Shown: positions 20,985-32,507, counted from the stretch's first letter. The stretch: DNA of 64,000 bases from Phytophthora sp. 'mugwort' (GCA_033558025.1 JAUCEF010000004.1:744001-808000); one strand, 5' to 3'. The notes: a model not told the origin generated them from the letters alone. Numbers and translations are program-made.

Positions 20985-23170
20985 CCCTTTTGTAGCGACG
21001 CAGAGCGATCTTCACCACGCACATAAGTGTCTCCTCATTCACAGACGCCGATGGTAGCCGCGCAGCAGAAGCAGCCCTCGCAGATTCGACAAACGGGTGC
21101 CGCTCCAGGCGTCGGACGCGGTCATAGAGATCCCGGATCCTCCCGATCTGCTCTCCAAGCGATTGACGGACACGCATCTCACACTGCGTCAAGTCCTACT
21201 CCAGGCGATCCACTTTCGCCCACAGGTGGTGCCTCTCCGCGTCTACGTCGGGCGCCTGGCGCAACTCCCGCTCCAATCGCGTCTCCAGGAGCTGTTGGCG
21301 GTCACGCAAAGCGATCATATCCGTTGGATGAACGTCCAGAAGGCTCTGACAACTCGCCATCGCTCCCGCAAGGTTCTTCAAACCAGTTGGTGGCGTCAAC
21401 TCGAGCCACAACGATCCAGCAACGGCCGCTCCGGCCTCCTCCACCCTACTCGGTAGTGATGGGGAGCAGTACTTCCATGTGGAGAAGCTGGTAAACACCT
21501 GAGGTGTTCGGCGTTGACCAGTATCTGGTGAAGTGCGCGGCTATCCCTCACTCGATAATGTGGGAGACGGAAAGCCCCCTTGGAGGACTGCACCGACATC
21601 GTGGACGCTTATAAGCGCTCCCATGGAGCCGGTCGGCGCTAACAGGCCCTCGAACGCCCCTAGGTTCAACGGGCTGTGAATGCCTCAACTTCTGCACCTT
21701 CGACACGACCTCCTCGAGGACAACTTGTGGTGTGGGCAAGTCTCGGACGTCCCAACGTCGATCCCAAGTCCGGTCAGCTTTCAGTTTCGCCTTGCGAAAG
21801 CGAAGACACCGCAGCACGAACCAATCTAGCCGATGAGGCGACTGCAGTAACTCAGCTACGGGGTAACCGGCGTGGCGAAGCCAAGCCTCGAACTTAACCT
21901 CGTTCGATTGTCGAGCGAGGGCCGTGTCGCTCGCAAGAACGATCGGACACTCCTCGCAGATAGCTACGGTGACTCTGGGCTGACGGCTTCGCCGCAAATA
22001 CGACGACTAATCCTCCAGAGACCAGATGCGGTGCGCTAGCAGCTGCTCACGACTTCGCGGAGCCAACGGCTCGTGTTCACGTTTGCACTCTTGGGCTCGA
22101 GACGCGCTGCATCCGCTCGCTCGCACAAATGTTCGCGGTTGTCCCGCTGTAGACGCGCGGGGGGTCGATTCCTTCGTCGACACCGGCGTTGGTGATGATA
22201 AGAGGCTCCTCGAGCGAAGTGCAGGAGTGGTTGGCTCAGCCGTGACTTCGCGGCCGTTAGGCAACAGCTTGGCTCATTCGACGGCAGCTTTGCTGCCCGG
22301 ACTCGCAGGGCTTCCCGGAAGGATAGTACGCTGCTGCTCGATGAGTTGTGAAGAAGACGGGGGCGACTCGTGTTTGTCCTCCAACAACTCGTACTCCACC
22401 TCGTAGGAGGCATTTTCGGGGAGCGGGATCTCTGGGGCCACCGGCACGTCCCGTACGGGATCCGCAGGCATCTTGTCCTTCGCCTCCACGTCAGCTAGGG
22501 TCTCCGCGAGAGGCTTGGCGAGGGGCGTCTCTGCGAGAGGCTTGGTCGGGGACACCTCACCAGGCGCATCGACACGCAGGTCCTTGGCCATATCTTTCTT
22601 CGGGTCCGTGGTTGCCTCCGGTGCACTGGTCGGCGGGGCCGCTTTGGTGGACGGCGCAATCGGCAGAGCCAAGCTCTGCGCAGGCGCAGGGACAGGAGCT
22701 TTCGCCATTTCGGCGGACGAAGCCTGCTAGGCATGTCCTCGTCATGAAGGACGAGGTTCGGATTGATCACATCGTCATCCTCGTCGCTCACTCATCGCTC
22801 AGCGTACCCACGGGGCTCGCCACGGACACTTCGTGTCGTTTACGACGGCGTGCGGCAGACAAGGCCGCTCTGTGACCCGGGGTCTTGGTCCCTTTCGTCT
22901 TCGTCTTCGGCATGGTTCTAGCCCGCGGGTTTTTCATCTTTCCAGTCTTCTTGTTGGCGGAGTCCGCTTTCGTCTGGCTTCCTGATCTTCGTTGGGCCAG
23001 CCTTGGACTCAGCGGCCTCGGACACGGATCTATCGGCGGGTGTTATATGTGCGCTGGGCGCCGCGGGGCTCGGTGATGTCGAGGTCTCGGTCATGCCCAT
23101 TGGACAAAATATCGTCGGCGTCGGCGGGGCTGTTGAGATGTGAGGTCCAACCTCCGGGTGCGGCACGAAG
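20985..23170 (-). pseudogene. antisense coding block in the 3' region of the Gypsy element
   Basis: Between the integrase end and the 3' LTR the plus strand shows nothing recognisable. The minus strand gives a chain of long protein-like segments: a Pro/Ala-rich part (22708-22274), a globular-looking part with SNEVKFEAWLRHAGYPV and LDWFVLRCLRF (21997-21548), and a coiled-coil-like part with RQQLLETRLERELRQ and GEQIGRIRDLYDRVRRLE (21350-21060). Several frame changes separate them. I do not recognise the family. The order and length suggest one antisense gene of about 700 codons carried by the element. The alternative is a nested fragment of another element. Confidence 0.5.
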
Positions 23171-23236
23171 TGCCCGTTATCTGCTGGATTCCCCTATGAC
23201 ATTTCCCGTGCGGTGCCCTCCGTTTGGGTTGGAGGG

Positions 23237-23684
23237 TGTAATGGGGGTGTTCCTGATGGATGGCCATGACCAGTTGATATGACCACACAATATGGGACGC
23301 CCACACACTAGGTACGAATCGTATCTAGTAGAGAAGACACACCACTAAGTACGGATCGCACTTAGACAGGAGATACAGTTAAGTACGGATCGTACCTAGG
23401 CGATAGATACCTTTAGGTACGAATCGCACTTAGGAAGGATGCATGGCTTGAGAACCACCCATTAAGAAGCCAGTGACTTAGGGGATGCATTATTTAGGCA
23501 GTTTACAGTAAGTGTGTTAATAAAGACTCAGTTAAAATCTCTAACCTGGAAGTTTGCAAGTCGTGGGAATTGTCCCATGGATTATTGGAAAGCCAGGCTT
23601 TCCACGTGCGATAAGAAGACAGACGCAGGGCGTCTGTCTCGGTTAGAAGCTACGCTTCCTCAGGCCAGGGTGCGTGTGACCCCC
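23237..23684 (+). repeat. Gypsy 3' LTR
   Basis: It is a direct repeat of 16154-16583, with an extra ~38-bp subrepeat (a fourth GTACGGATCG-type unit) at about 23380-23420 and a small deletion near 23510. It borders the resumed Copia sequence at 23685. Confidence 0.85.
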
Positions 23685-25622
23685 GTCAAACAAAGCAGGT
23701 TTCATCACGACTGTGCACGAAAACCCATCGGCACTAAAAGAACCTTGCGGGCGTGGGGCCGCTGTATCAGCGTCCATGTGTGGTTATCCATGAGTGATTT
23801 ATACTCAGAAAGACAGCAGCGTGTCAGTCAGATGAATTGGCGGAGTGCATGGCTTCCTTGTATGTCTGAGGGTCTGGGTCATAGCGGGTGGCTAAGAGGC
23901 TAACGGTGGAATGATGCCTGGTATACCCATCGGCCAGGTCAATTGGCGCATTGGGCAGTAGCGCTTTAGAATAGATTTCAAGAGTGTCTTCCATTTTGAC
24001 ATTCTTAGCGGAATGTGAACACACGTAAGCATCAGTGGCCATCAGTGAAAGTTGGGTTGCGCTTTAAAAGCGCACTAAGGGGGCAGGAGTTCGTTTTGAA
24101 CAGGTAAGGAGGTGCTGAGTGGGTCTGGTGCGGCCCATTCGATGAACGTGAGTTTCGGAAGTATTTGAACGTGACATCTCGGCTGTAAATTATTCTGTTT
24201 GGTCGTGCTAAGAAGGCGATAGCCTTTTTATGTTTTGTGGTAGATCAGCAAACATGTAAACTTAAGCACGTGCCTCGAGTTTGTTGCGATGCGGTTCTGG
24301 TGCGAGAGCAAATGCCGCACAACCGAATACATTGCTGAACGTGAGAGACGGCTTCTTGCCGTGCCAAAGATCGTAGGGAGTGACTCTGTGTGGGAGCACA
24401 CTGCTGGTAGTCATGTTAATGGTATGAATGACTTACTGACATCATTTTCCCCAAAGCTGGCGAGGTAAGTCACCGTCGATGAGTAGAGCACGCACACGCC
24501 CGAGGATAGGCACATCCGGCGTTCCGCAACCTCATTCTGTTGAGGCGTATACGCATTGGTGATCTGGGCATGAGTGCCGTAGCGATCATAGATGACTTTG
24601 CCAAGTTTTTCGTACTATTTTCCGTTGTCGCTTTGAAGCCGTTGAACTTCAGGATCATACTGATTGAGCTGGATTTCTAGGGTTGCAACCTCAGTGTGGG
24701 AAGCGGTTCTTGGCCGCTTTACGGAACTTCTCATAGCAGTCATACAAGTCCGACTTTCGCGCAACCACATACAGATGCATGAAGCGCGAGTAGTCACCGA
24801 TAGACGAAATGAATAGTGAGCCCCACTCAGGCTGGGGTAAGCAAAGGGCCATTGATATCAGAATGAACCTTCTCAAGAGGGGCTTTGGCGCGATCAACAT
24901 TGCTATTGAATGGAGCACGATGGGCTTTTGTAATGATGTGGGGCGGAGGAGAAGGAGTTGTCGAGTAGGAAGGAAATTTGGAAGTGATTCATTTTTGGGC
25001 GGTCCTTAGTTCGCTAGCGCTATATCTAAGCCGCCATGGAGGCTCTTGTGTGTCCTTTGTGCCACGCTGGATATTCTCCGCACGGTGACCAACCATTCCT
25101 CTACATCACATGCAAACCTACACGTCACACTCTATTGACTATCTGTTTGGCTGGAGACTCTGGGACATTCTCTGGTTTCGTCATCATGATAATGATTGCG
25201 TGTACCATGAGTGTAGTTCACATACGTGATCCTTGGAAGATGTCGTGGTGTCGCGCGGCGCCTCCTTATGTGCAATTTATGCAAAATGTGCAAAATAAAA
25301 TGTGTTGTCGATGGGACTCGAACCCGTGGCCTTTGCCTTGGACGATAGAAACTTTACGTCTGCACCAGACCGTGCGTATATCGATTGTGTCGGGACCAAA
25401 GGTTTTACCCATACGCAACCGATGTAAAATGTGTCGTAATTGCAAACCACATCCTTACAGCTTTAGCAAAAATGCATGAAGGGCAGAAGTGTTTGGGAAT
25501 CGCAGATGCTTGAAAAAAATGCCGGTTCTGGAGCCGCTTGATTTAGCCATGGTCTGCGTCATACGGAAGTTAGGATGACCGAGACCTTTGTGCCATAGTA
25601 AGTCAGTAGGGTCCATACTATA
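23685..25622 (-). pseudogene. Copia integrase and linker segment (5' half of split element)
   Basis: Read on the minus strand: a GAG-pre-integrase block LLWHKGLGHPNFRM at about 25620-25560; then (after an insertion at about 24960-25455) the integrase core with DYSRFMHLYVVARKSDLYDCYEKF (24840-24750), RLQSDNGK and the PQQNEVAERR block (24640-24520); a PYDLWHGKKP-like region (24400-24290); the linker ending TYKEAMHS (23850); and CRWVFVHSRDE (23730), where the Gypsy insertion begins. Stops and frameshifts are frequent. Part of it is homologous to 35680-35985. Confidence 0.8.
24960..25455 (-). mobile_element. insertion in the Copia integrase with tRNA-like sequence
   Basis: This ~500-bp segment separates the pre-integrase zinc region from the integrase core. 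On the minus strand it contains a perfect B-box, GGTTCGAGTCC (25324-25314). A D-arm-like GTCTGGTGCAGACG lies about 35 bp before it, so 25378-25308 resembles a decayed tRNA. The rest has no ORF. A tRNA-derived SINE is the simplest reading; a tRNA pseudogene is possible. Confidence 0.4.
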
Positions 25623-25710
25623 CTCCAGAGGCTCGGTTGCACGGCCTAACCGTTTCAGTACTAGTCCGTCAACGAGACTCAGCGTGGCTCCAGTGTCGGC
25701 CAGCATCTCA
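25622..25710 (-). pseudogene. Gypsy aspartic protease, truncated
   Basis: MLADTGATLSLV starts at 25706, with the DTGA active-site motif of retroviral-type proteases. The frame continues to EPLEYSMD and then runs without a break into PTDLLWHKGLGHPNF, a Copia motif. Only about 30 residues of protease remain. Confidence 0.6.
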
Positions 25711-26201
25711 GAAGGCAGTCGATATATCCACTAGAGAGTGCTTCGAAACTACCAACGGCACACACCACACGCTGTCCTCCTTTCACGATCTGTTGTGTCA
25801 CGGTTGTCATCCTTTGACGCATCGTGGACTCCAAATCCGTTGGGAAAGTTGACCGTAACTACTTCCACTAGACCAGTCTTCTTCGACAGTTCCGCATGAA
25901 ATCGATCAGGTGCTACAACATTCACATAATGAAAAGCATTCTCATCGCACTCAGGCCTGAATTCTTGTTCACCCAAGGCCTCGGCGCAGCTCTGGTACAT
26001 CGCCGAACAATCGAAACATACCGCCTTCTTCGTTCGATTTCGACGACTACTTGCAGTGGGATATGATCGTCGTTTCCATCAATCGCACAACGCCTTCCAT
26101 ATCCGGATAGCGTTCTTCGCAAAGTAGCCCTCGGTCCAGTTCAGTACTCGCTCCCAGCTCGGTTTAATCAGGTTCAGTTCCTTCACTACATGGCCCATAT
26201 G

Positions 26202-27500
26202 TCAACGCAACCGTTCCCACTCCATTTCAGGACGTTTATCTTTTAACGTGGGGACTTCGGTTTCCTCCTCTTCCGTGGGCGGCTCTTTTTGACCAGAAAT
26301 CCATCCTTCATACTCGTCTCGCTCCTCCTTCAGCATCCGGAACACTGCTTGACGAGCTTTCAGCATCTTCGGATGGATGACCTCCTTGTCATAGCGCCTC
26401 GGTACGGGCACAGTCACAGCGATTGAAGCTAAATAGTTTCTTCTTCAGGATATAACGAGAGTACGATATTCTCCTTCACGACCGTTTCGCAATCATCAGC
26501 CTCTTCGTCAATAGCAGCAACGACACCGTCTTTCCCCGAACCAGTATCCGCGCCTTCCGCACACTCTGTAACTCCGACATCAATAATGTCAACTTCCACT
26601 TTCTCCACTTCTGATACTTGGTTCATATTCGAATCGGTCACAGTCTCAGGTGCGCTCACCAGACAGGCCACTTGTTTGGGCACAGACGTAGTAAACCCTC
26701 GGTTCTCATGCCTCGCCTCGGCGGTGTTCTTCAACGTCTCATGGAACAACTCTTGCCAATATTCAGGCGATGACGTTCTTTTGGGCGACGCACTCCATGT
26801 CCGTTCCAGTACTTCCGTCTCCAACCCGAGAAACCGTGCCATGCCCTCCAAGGATGGCTCTTTCTGCGTCTTAGCATTCTGCTTTATTCGTCGCTTCTGT
26901 TCGACTTCGTCGAGGGGATAGATCCGCTCTTCGATTTCCTTGTCATACTCCTCTTCTTCCACAGTGACTTCTTCTCCAGCCAGAACACTAGCTTCTTGGC
27001 CCGGCTCACACAGCTCCATCGCCTCAAACTCAGTGTCCGTGAGCAAACGAGAGAAAAGAGAGGAACTTTCTGTCTTGGTCCCCTCCGCTTCCTCGTCAAT
27101 ATCGTCTTGAATATCTTCAGGTATGTCCTTCACCGTGGTCGCACGCACTACTTCAGTTGTTGTTGATTCTTCCTCGGACGACAACGGTCCTTTCGTCACT
27201 TGTAAAACCGATTCCTTCTCTCACACTAACGTCCTTCCATCCAATGACACAGTCAACAGCGTTACCGTTCGTCTGTTCGACTGAGGCGATCCTTTCAGCA
27301 ATTTCTTCGTCGTAGTCAACACTGGGTTTCATACTCGTGCTCAATTGCTCATATTCCTTCACGACGAGACAACCGATCGAGTCGTCGTTCTCCATTTCAC
27401 CTTCTTGGTCGATCCACTCTTCAACATAGTCATCCGAGTCTGGGTCAAACACTTTCGGCCTTCTTCGTCCTCACCACACACACATCCTCAAACCGGATTA
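26202..27500 (-). pseudogene. acidic linker ORFs of the Gypsy gag-pro region
   Basis: Three consecutive minus-strand frames (27452-27153, 27199-26429, 26417-26202) encode Glu/Asp-rich sequence without a catalytic motif. The largest is 256 aa, with repeated DDIDEEAEG-like runs. It includes a Lys/Glu-rich patch (EYDKEIEERIYPLDEVEQKR) and ends near PEMEWERLR. Their place between zinc knuckle and protease suggests a spacer region of the Gypsy polyprotein. The small overlaps imply frameshifts and not separate genes. Confidence 0.45.
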
Positions 27501-28265
27501 CCGTCCGCTCAACATTTCTTCCACGGTCAACCCGCGAGTCACTTCCTAGACAAAAGGAAGGAGTGACTCTCTCCTTCTCTTCCTCCTGTCGCGAGTCGTC
27601 CTGGTTAGGGGCGGACAAGCGTAACCGAGGGAGCGAGTACTGGGGCGACACACACACACGAACCAACGTAGCCTAAGCGTACTATGCAAAGACTAATTGA
27701 TTTGTGCTTAACCAGGCAAATTCACGAATGCTAACCAAACCTGGACGGTAAGAGCGATCCTGCCGCGGTCCTTCCTCCTTACGCTATCCTCGCACTCCTT
27801 ACCAAGCACGCACGCGCACACTACCACGGTGCAAACCAGACCTTCAAGTGACACTCCTTCTGACTCTGTCCATTCCGTACCTTGGTTCCGACGCTTCGGC
27901 CATCCATGCCTTCCATCCTGGAGTAGGCCTTCGTTCCCGCCGCATCCTCCTGAGTGCCGCTCCGCCAGATCCGGGAATGACAACGGCCCCTCGGTCGCCC
28001 ATAGAATCCAGTGTCGCGTTCCAGAAAACCTTGCAAATCCGATCGCTAACGTGCAACTTGAGGCCGGGCACCAACCTCGTCTTCATACAATTTCGCATCC
28101 AGTCGTTGCTCGCGTTGAACTTCCCGAGGAACGGATTGGACCGAGCCCAAGACGACGCCTACCGTTCCTACTCGGGACACCCCCGCCACCCCGATTGTTG
28201 AGTAGCAGGACGGACCGGAACAGCTCTTGATCCTCCGGCAGTCTTGGCCAATTCTCGCAGTCCAG

Positions 28266-29439
28266 TCAGCGAACGACACTCAGCAACTCCGCGCCCGTAT
28301 ATTCGCAAAAGTAGCAGCCTCGAGAGAAACGACCTCCTGGGTTGCCGCCTACACAGTTACCTCGGTGCGGTTCTTCACACTCTGTGATGATGTGTCCCAA
28401 CTGACCGCACCGACAACAGGTCAGTCGCTGTTGTGAACAATTAGCGCGGTTACACTCGTTTCGATCACACCGTCCACACACACTGATACCGTCACGCGTC
28501 CCATCGTCAGGATCATGCTGATGCCCCTGAATGGTCGTCCGTTCCCTTGCTCTTCTCGCACGGTAGCCCATTGACTCTGTATAACAGCAACCGTGGGAGC
28601 AACATCCGGCGACAGTCGCCATTGTGTGATCACCTGCCGCTGTCACTGCTGCTGCTGCACTAGAGAATGCATCTGCTGCGCTAGATCATCAATTGCCGAC
28701 TGCGCGGGGGCAGGTTGGGATTGTCGGAGCGTCGTCATATCAAACGCGTCGTCCTCTTCAATAGGGCGATGCAAGTCCTTGAACATCAACCATTCACACG
28801 CCTCTCGGATGTCGCACGCAGGGCCCGAATAATCGAGCGTAGCCAACAACCGTTTGTTCCTCAAACCACGACGGAAAAAAAAAGCTAGTATCTCATGCGA
28901 GGGTCGGGTAATACAAAGCGTCACAGAGATCCGAGACACGGTCTCCCCACTCCTCCACGGACCACAGCACCCGCGTCGCGTGGAATGCAAGCGTTCCCAT
29001 ACCTCATCCGCGGTGCGGCTCAGGAAATGGTTGTGGAACCGTACTTCCAGCGTACGGAACGTCTTAATGCTCGAATTCCCCCACCATCGTTCCGCTTCTA
29101 GTCCCTTCAACTTCTGACGGACACCAACAGCCGCGACTGATCCGGTAGCCCTCTGGTATAAGATGGAAAAGATTCCCAGAAGGCTCAGGCTTTTGCGACA
29201 ATAGCCGTGTCCGAGTAAGACATGGGTAGCACCTTAACTGCATTAGACACTAGACTCGACATAGTGAACGATCTGACCGTCCGGGTGGAAGAAGCCTCCC
29301 CTTGTCCACCGTATCCGTACCGCGTCTGTTGATGAGCCATCCTCCCCACAGGTCCATGGCAAGGTCGAGCGCCTCCAGTCATTTGTGGAGCGTTCTGCCC
29401 CGGTCTCTGTGAACTTCTGGTCTGCACTGAGCTCCTCAT
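28266..29439 (-). pseudogene. Gypsy Gag with CCHC zinc knuckle
   Basis: The minus strand begins with a Gln/Gly-rich leader (29439-29185). The capsid region follows, with AFWESFPSYTRGL, EAERWWGNSSIKTF and EVRFHNHFLSRTADEVWERL (to about 28960). After a frame disturbance come FFRRGLRNKRLLATLDYS and EACEWLMFKDLHRPIEEDD (to 28740). The zinc knuckle CCRCGQLGHIITEC is at about 28410-28370. The capsid block order matches the retrotransposon Gag family of Gypsy elements, which packages element RNA. At least two frame breaks make it defective. Confidence 0.75.
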
Positions 29440-31070
29440 CGCGTCAACTCTTCACACTTAGCTCCGCTTGGGTCAGCTGTCCGTCTTGGCCTCTGCCGTA
29501 CTGATCCTTTCGTACACTCGCGTTATCCAATCGCTCACTTTCCTTCACTTCCGACCGTCCTAGGCGACGCTCCGCCGAGGCCGTGCTTATCTAGGCCTGC
29601 CTGGTACGGTTCCTCTCCAACTTCGAGTGTGAGGCAGCCTTTAACGCGGGTCCTGGTGCGGCTGATGACGCACGGGGCCCTTACCAAACGTACGCTCACT
29701 CTGCTTCACACCAAAGACACTACCCTGCTTCCCCACCAAGTGTCGCGAGCCGTTCTTGGGTGGGTCGGGCCTCTAGGTGTATGGAAACGGGACGTTGTAG
29801 AGTTAGAATAACCAAAACCAAATCAAAATATAAGAATAAACTTCTTAGATCCAAGGTTTTTCACGGCTGATCTATTCCTTCACACCAGCGGGCAGGGTAC
29901 CCTCCTATCTGTCGGTACGCGTGGCGATCGTTCCGTCCCCCTTCCTTCGCTTCATCATTCCCTTGTCGTAACGTGCTCCGCTCCTTTGTAAACACGCTCC
30001 CATGACGTCCGTCCTTGCTGGCTAGCCGGCCACCCCGCTCCTCCAGATTCGTATCTCGTACTTCAATGCCGTCAACTGGCGCATCGGTTCCGGTGATCAG
30101 AGTCCAAGCCAACCGTTGGCAAGGGCCCGATTCGGGTCGCCTCACCCAACTTGCGACAGGGCTTCGCGCTCATCACCGTAGAGCTGCTCAGCCAGTAACT
30201 GCTCAGCCAACGTCGCTTCACCCAGCGGATGAACCAGGCCGTGCCCGAGACGGTTGCCACCGTTCCTACTCGGGCCACAAGTTGGCTTGTGTGAGTGGTC
30301 GCATGGGTGACACAACCTATCGTTTTGTTTATGGGGCAAGCCCCATTACTGTGAGCTCGTTTGAGGAGTTTCGGCGTCCTTTGTTTTATTAGCTAATCTT
30401 CGAACAACTCCCGATCTTTGACTTGATTGCGTTTCCCAAAGCTGGACAGGGGTTAGGACGAGTGCGCTAAACAGAGGACCTGGGACCTGCGATCGGCCGT
30501 GGTGTCCCGGGTGGGTATGACTTTAAATACATTTACAGATAAGGTTTTGCTTCGCACTTGGTTTCTACTATGAGCGTTCTTAGCTCAAAAAGTCATTAAA
30601 ACACCCCCACCCCCCATCTTGGATAAGAAGTATATATAGGGTTAGCAAGGTTGTACGCTGAAGGATTCGCCATTATTCGTGGGGCTAAGCTGGGGTAAGG
30701 TCGTAAGGATGGTGATTATAAGGAATAAGTGTATACAACGTCCGATATTGTACTGTAAAACCTGCCCCGTGGAGCACAGCAAGCTGCCGGCTGGTTGTAA
30801 AAGCACACGTGGCTTCATGTACTAAATAGGTGGTACACATACTGACTGTTCCGGTCGTCCGGTACACCCCTAGCCGAGGATACCCTTACGAAGAAATAAA
30901 TATTTTGCTCCCGACACTATGATTGGCGAGGGGATCATCTGTGACAGTTGAGGTAAAAATGATATTTTGTCTTTTCCGAACGACGTACGAAACGTCGATG
31001 TCGGGAGATTTGTAGGACAAATAAAATACTAACCAGTCGCATGTAAGAACCCGCTCGGCGTATTTGCGTC

Positions 31071-31454
31071 TCAGCATGACATCTTCCCCACAAAATGGTT
31101 CTTGGTGAAATGGGTACGGCATTTGGAAAATTGTCTAGGAAGGATGGTCCCACGTATTTGCTTATAATTTTGACTAGCACGATCGATTTTTTCTCCTTCC
31201 AACAAGTGTCGGTTGACGGCTTTACAGAGATTATCAACCAACTCGCTGCCTGAGAAGTTTCGGCCTCCGGTCTCTAAAGCTCTAGACATGTTGGTATTCA
31301 CCGCTAGACGCCCTAGACGCTCTTCATATGGGCGGGCGGCGAGTTCTTGATGCGCTCTACACGTTATGGACAGCCCATTTCCAACAGCGTTTGGTGGACA
31401 TCTAGTTATCAGAATGCTGGGACCTTTTCTTGTTATTCTCCAACACGAAGTCAA
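31071..31454 (-). pseudogene. fragment resembling an NSF/Sec18-type AAA ATPase
   Basis: The minus-strand ORF contains NFSGSELVDNLCKAVNRHLL, close to the NFSGAELE...A...A.NRHI block of the AAA domain of NSF. The preceding RLGRLAVNTNM sits where NSF has a RL.I..IHT-type segment. About 60-80 residues are similar. No Walker A or B motif is present, and the flanks do not continue the fold. NSF disassembles SNARE complexes; this piece cannot be functional and is best read as a captured or decayed gene fragment. The identification is by eye. Confidence 0.45.
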
Positions 31455-31585
31455 TCATGCTGATTGATGGAGTACCGACAACTCCAGCACTTTTCTACAA
31501 CGTAAGTCTTCCATTTCCTAGAAATATTTACTCACTTGGATGATGGGATTCGAGTCGCGTGCTATCGCCGTCGTGCTGGACCTTA

Positions 31586-31603
31586 CAGTCACAACACAAT
31601 TTG
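31586..31603 (+). promoter_or_regulatory. initiator-like element of the Gly-rich gene
   Basis: The sequence CAGTCACAACACAATTTG lies about 50-65 bp before the start codon. Its TCA and ACAATTT parts agree with the two ends of the oomycete 16-bp initiator consensus, but the middle does not fit. The duplicated gene copy at 34033 lacks this region. Confidence 0.35.
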
Positions 31604-31651
31604 TTTCCAACAGAACAAGTCAAGTATTTCAGTACAACGAATACCGCGGCC

Positions 31652-32098
31652 ATGAAGTTCAGCGTCTTCCTCGTCGCCATGATGGCCATTCTCGGTGCTG
31701 TCACGGCTGCTGACCAACCTATCGTCAAGACTCCGGCAGAAGCTCTCGAAAAGGTGCAAACATCCGCATTACCCGAAGGCGTTACGCTAATAGGAACTGC
31801 AGAGAAGATCGACCAACCTGCTGGTGCTGCCGCGGCCATCGCGAAGGAAGCCCACAAGGACGACGACAAGGAACAAGTCGGTTTGGGACTTGGGGGGTGG
31901 GGGCTCGGCGGTTGGGGACTCGGAGGCTGGGGTGGCTGGGGCGGTTGGGGTGGTTTTGGTCCCTATCGCTTCGGTTTCCTGCACGGCGGCTACCCTGGCT
32001 GGGCGTATCCGTTGGGTTACTGGAACCTATTTGGCGCTGGTCTGTACGGCGGCGGATGTGGTCTAGGCATTCCTTTCGGTGGTCTCTACTATTGCTAA
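31652..32098 (+). CDS. small secreted Gly/Trp-rich protein
   Basis: This is a 148-aa protein from one exon. Residues 1-20 form a good signal peptide (Lys at position 2, a hydrophobic core, and AVTAA before the likely cut), so export is expected. A charged region of about 55 residues with Lys/Asp (HKDDDKEQ) follows. The C-terminal half is built of GLGGW and GGWGG repeats, then YPGWAYPLGYWN, and it ends GLYYC. There are two Cys residues, both near the C-terminus. No RXLR motif is present. Composition resembles structural or wall-associated Gly-rich proteins of oomycetes, but the function is unknown; a secreted effector role is possible and unproven. The first ATG with the signal peptide was taken as the start. 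It lies isolated among repeats. Confidence 0.75.
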   Translation: MKFSVFLVAMMAILGAVTAADQPIVKTPAEALEKVQTSALPEGVTLIGTAEKIDQPAGAAAAIAKEAHKDDDKEQVGLGLGGWGLGGWGLGGWGGWGGWGGFGPYRFGFLHGGYPGWAYPLGYWNLFGAGLYGGGCGLGIPFGGLYYC

Positions 32099-32507
32099 AG
32101 TGGTATCACAGGGTGTTGCAGTCGCTCCTGAGTTCTCTGCTCGATGCTGCACAAAGATGCTGTGGTCGAAGCAGTTTTCAGAAAGTGTTTGCCTCTTCAG
32201 CCGATGATATCAACACTAGCAGCGCAGCTATCTCAACCAGGATCTCATTAACGCAATACCCTACTAGCAAAATAAAATACGCGTAGCCGTCTGGCGGCGA
32301 GTGATAATCGTAATCTTCGTTTTGTTTCACTTGCTTACCATATTCGCAGCGCGTACAGTAGAGTGCCGCGGTTGTAAACAGGATTGTCAGTCAATTGCTA
32401 AAACTTATAGGTAACTATAATGACATTTTCTTGATTCGTGTGCAGTACATTGTTTACAGTACATGTGCATCAACATACACACGTTTTGTCGCAGTATTTC
32501 CCAGTAA

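Larger units (their letters stand above)
16154..23684 (+). mobile_element. Ty3/Gypsy LTR retrotransposon inserted into a Copia element
   Basis: The element has two LTRs of about 430 and 448 bp (16154-16583 and 23237-23684), both starting TGTAATGGGGG and ending in ACCCCC. Internal order is gag, protease, RT, RNase H, integrase, then a ~2.2-kb block that looks coding on the opposite strand, then the 3' LTR. Many stops and frameshifts make it non-autonomous. No convincing target duplication remains. On both outer sides the Copia reading on the minus strand breaks exactly at the LTR ends. Confidence 0.85.
25622..29460 (-). mobile_element. Gypsy element fragment (gag-pro half), minus strand
   Basis: On the minus strand the order is Gag, zinc knuckle, a long acidic linker and an aspartic-protease start. 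It is cut at 25622, where the sequence passes directly into Copia GAG-pre-integrase. No LTR or pol was identified. 29460-30400 contains short pieces resembling the 28050-28280 region (for example around CGTTCCTACTCGGG at 28160 and 30265) but nothing I can name. 30400-31070 shows no recognisable gene. Confidence 0.7.

Noticed and set aside
31787..31984. Minus-strand Pro/Thr-rich ORF opposite the Gly-rich gene
   Set aside because: It is the reverse of Gly-Trp codons, and the same shadow appears at the duplicate.
31652..32098. RXLR or Crinkler effector
   Set aside because: The protein has a signal peptide but no RXLR, dEER or LFLAK motif.
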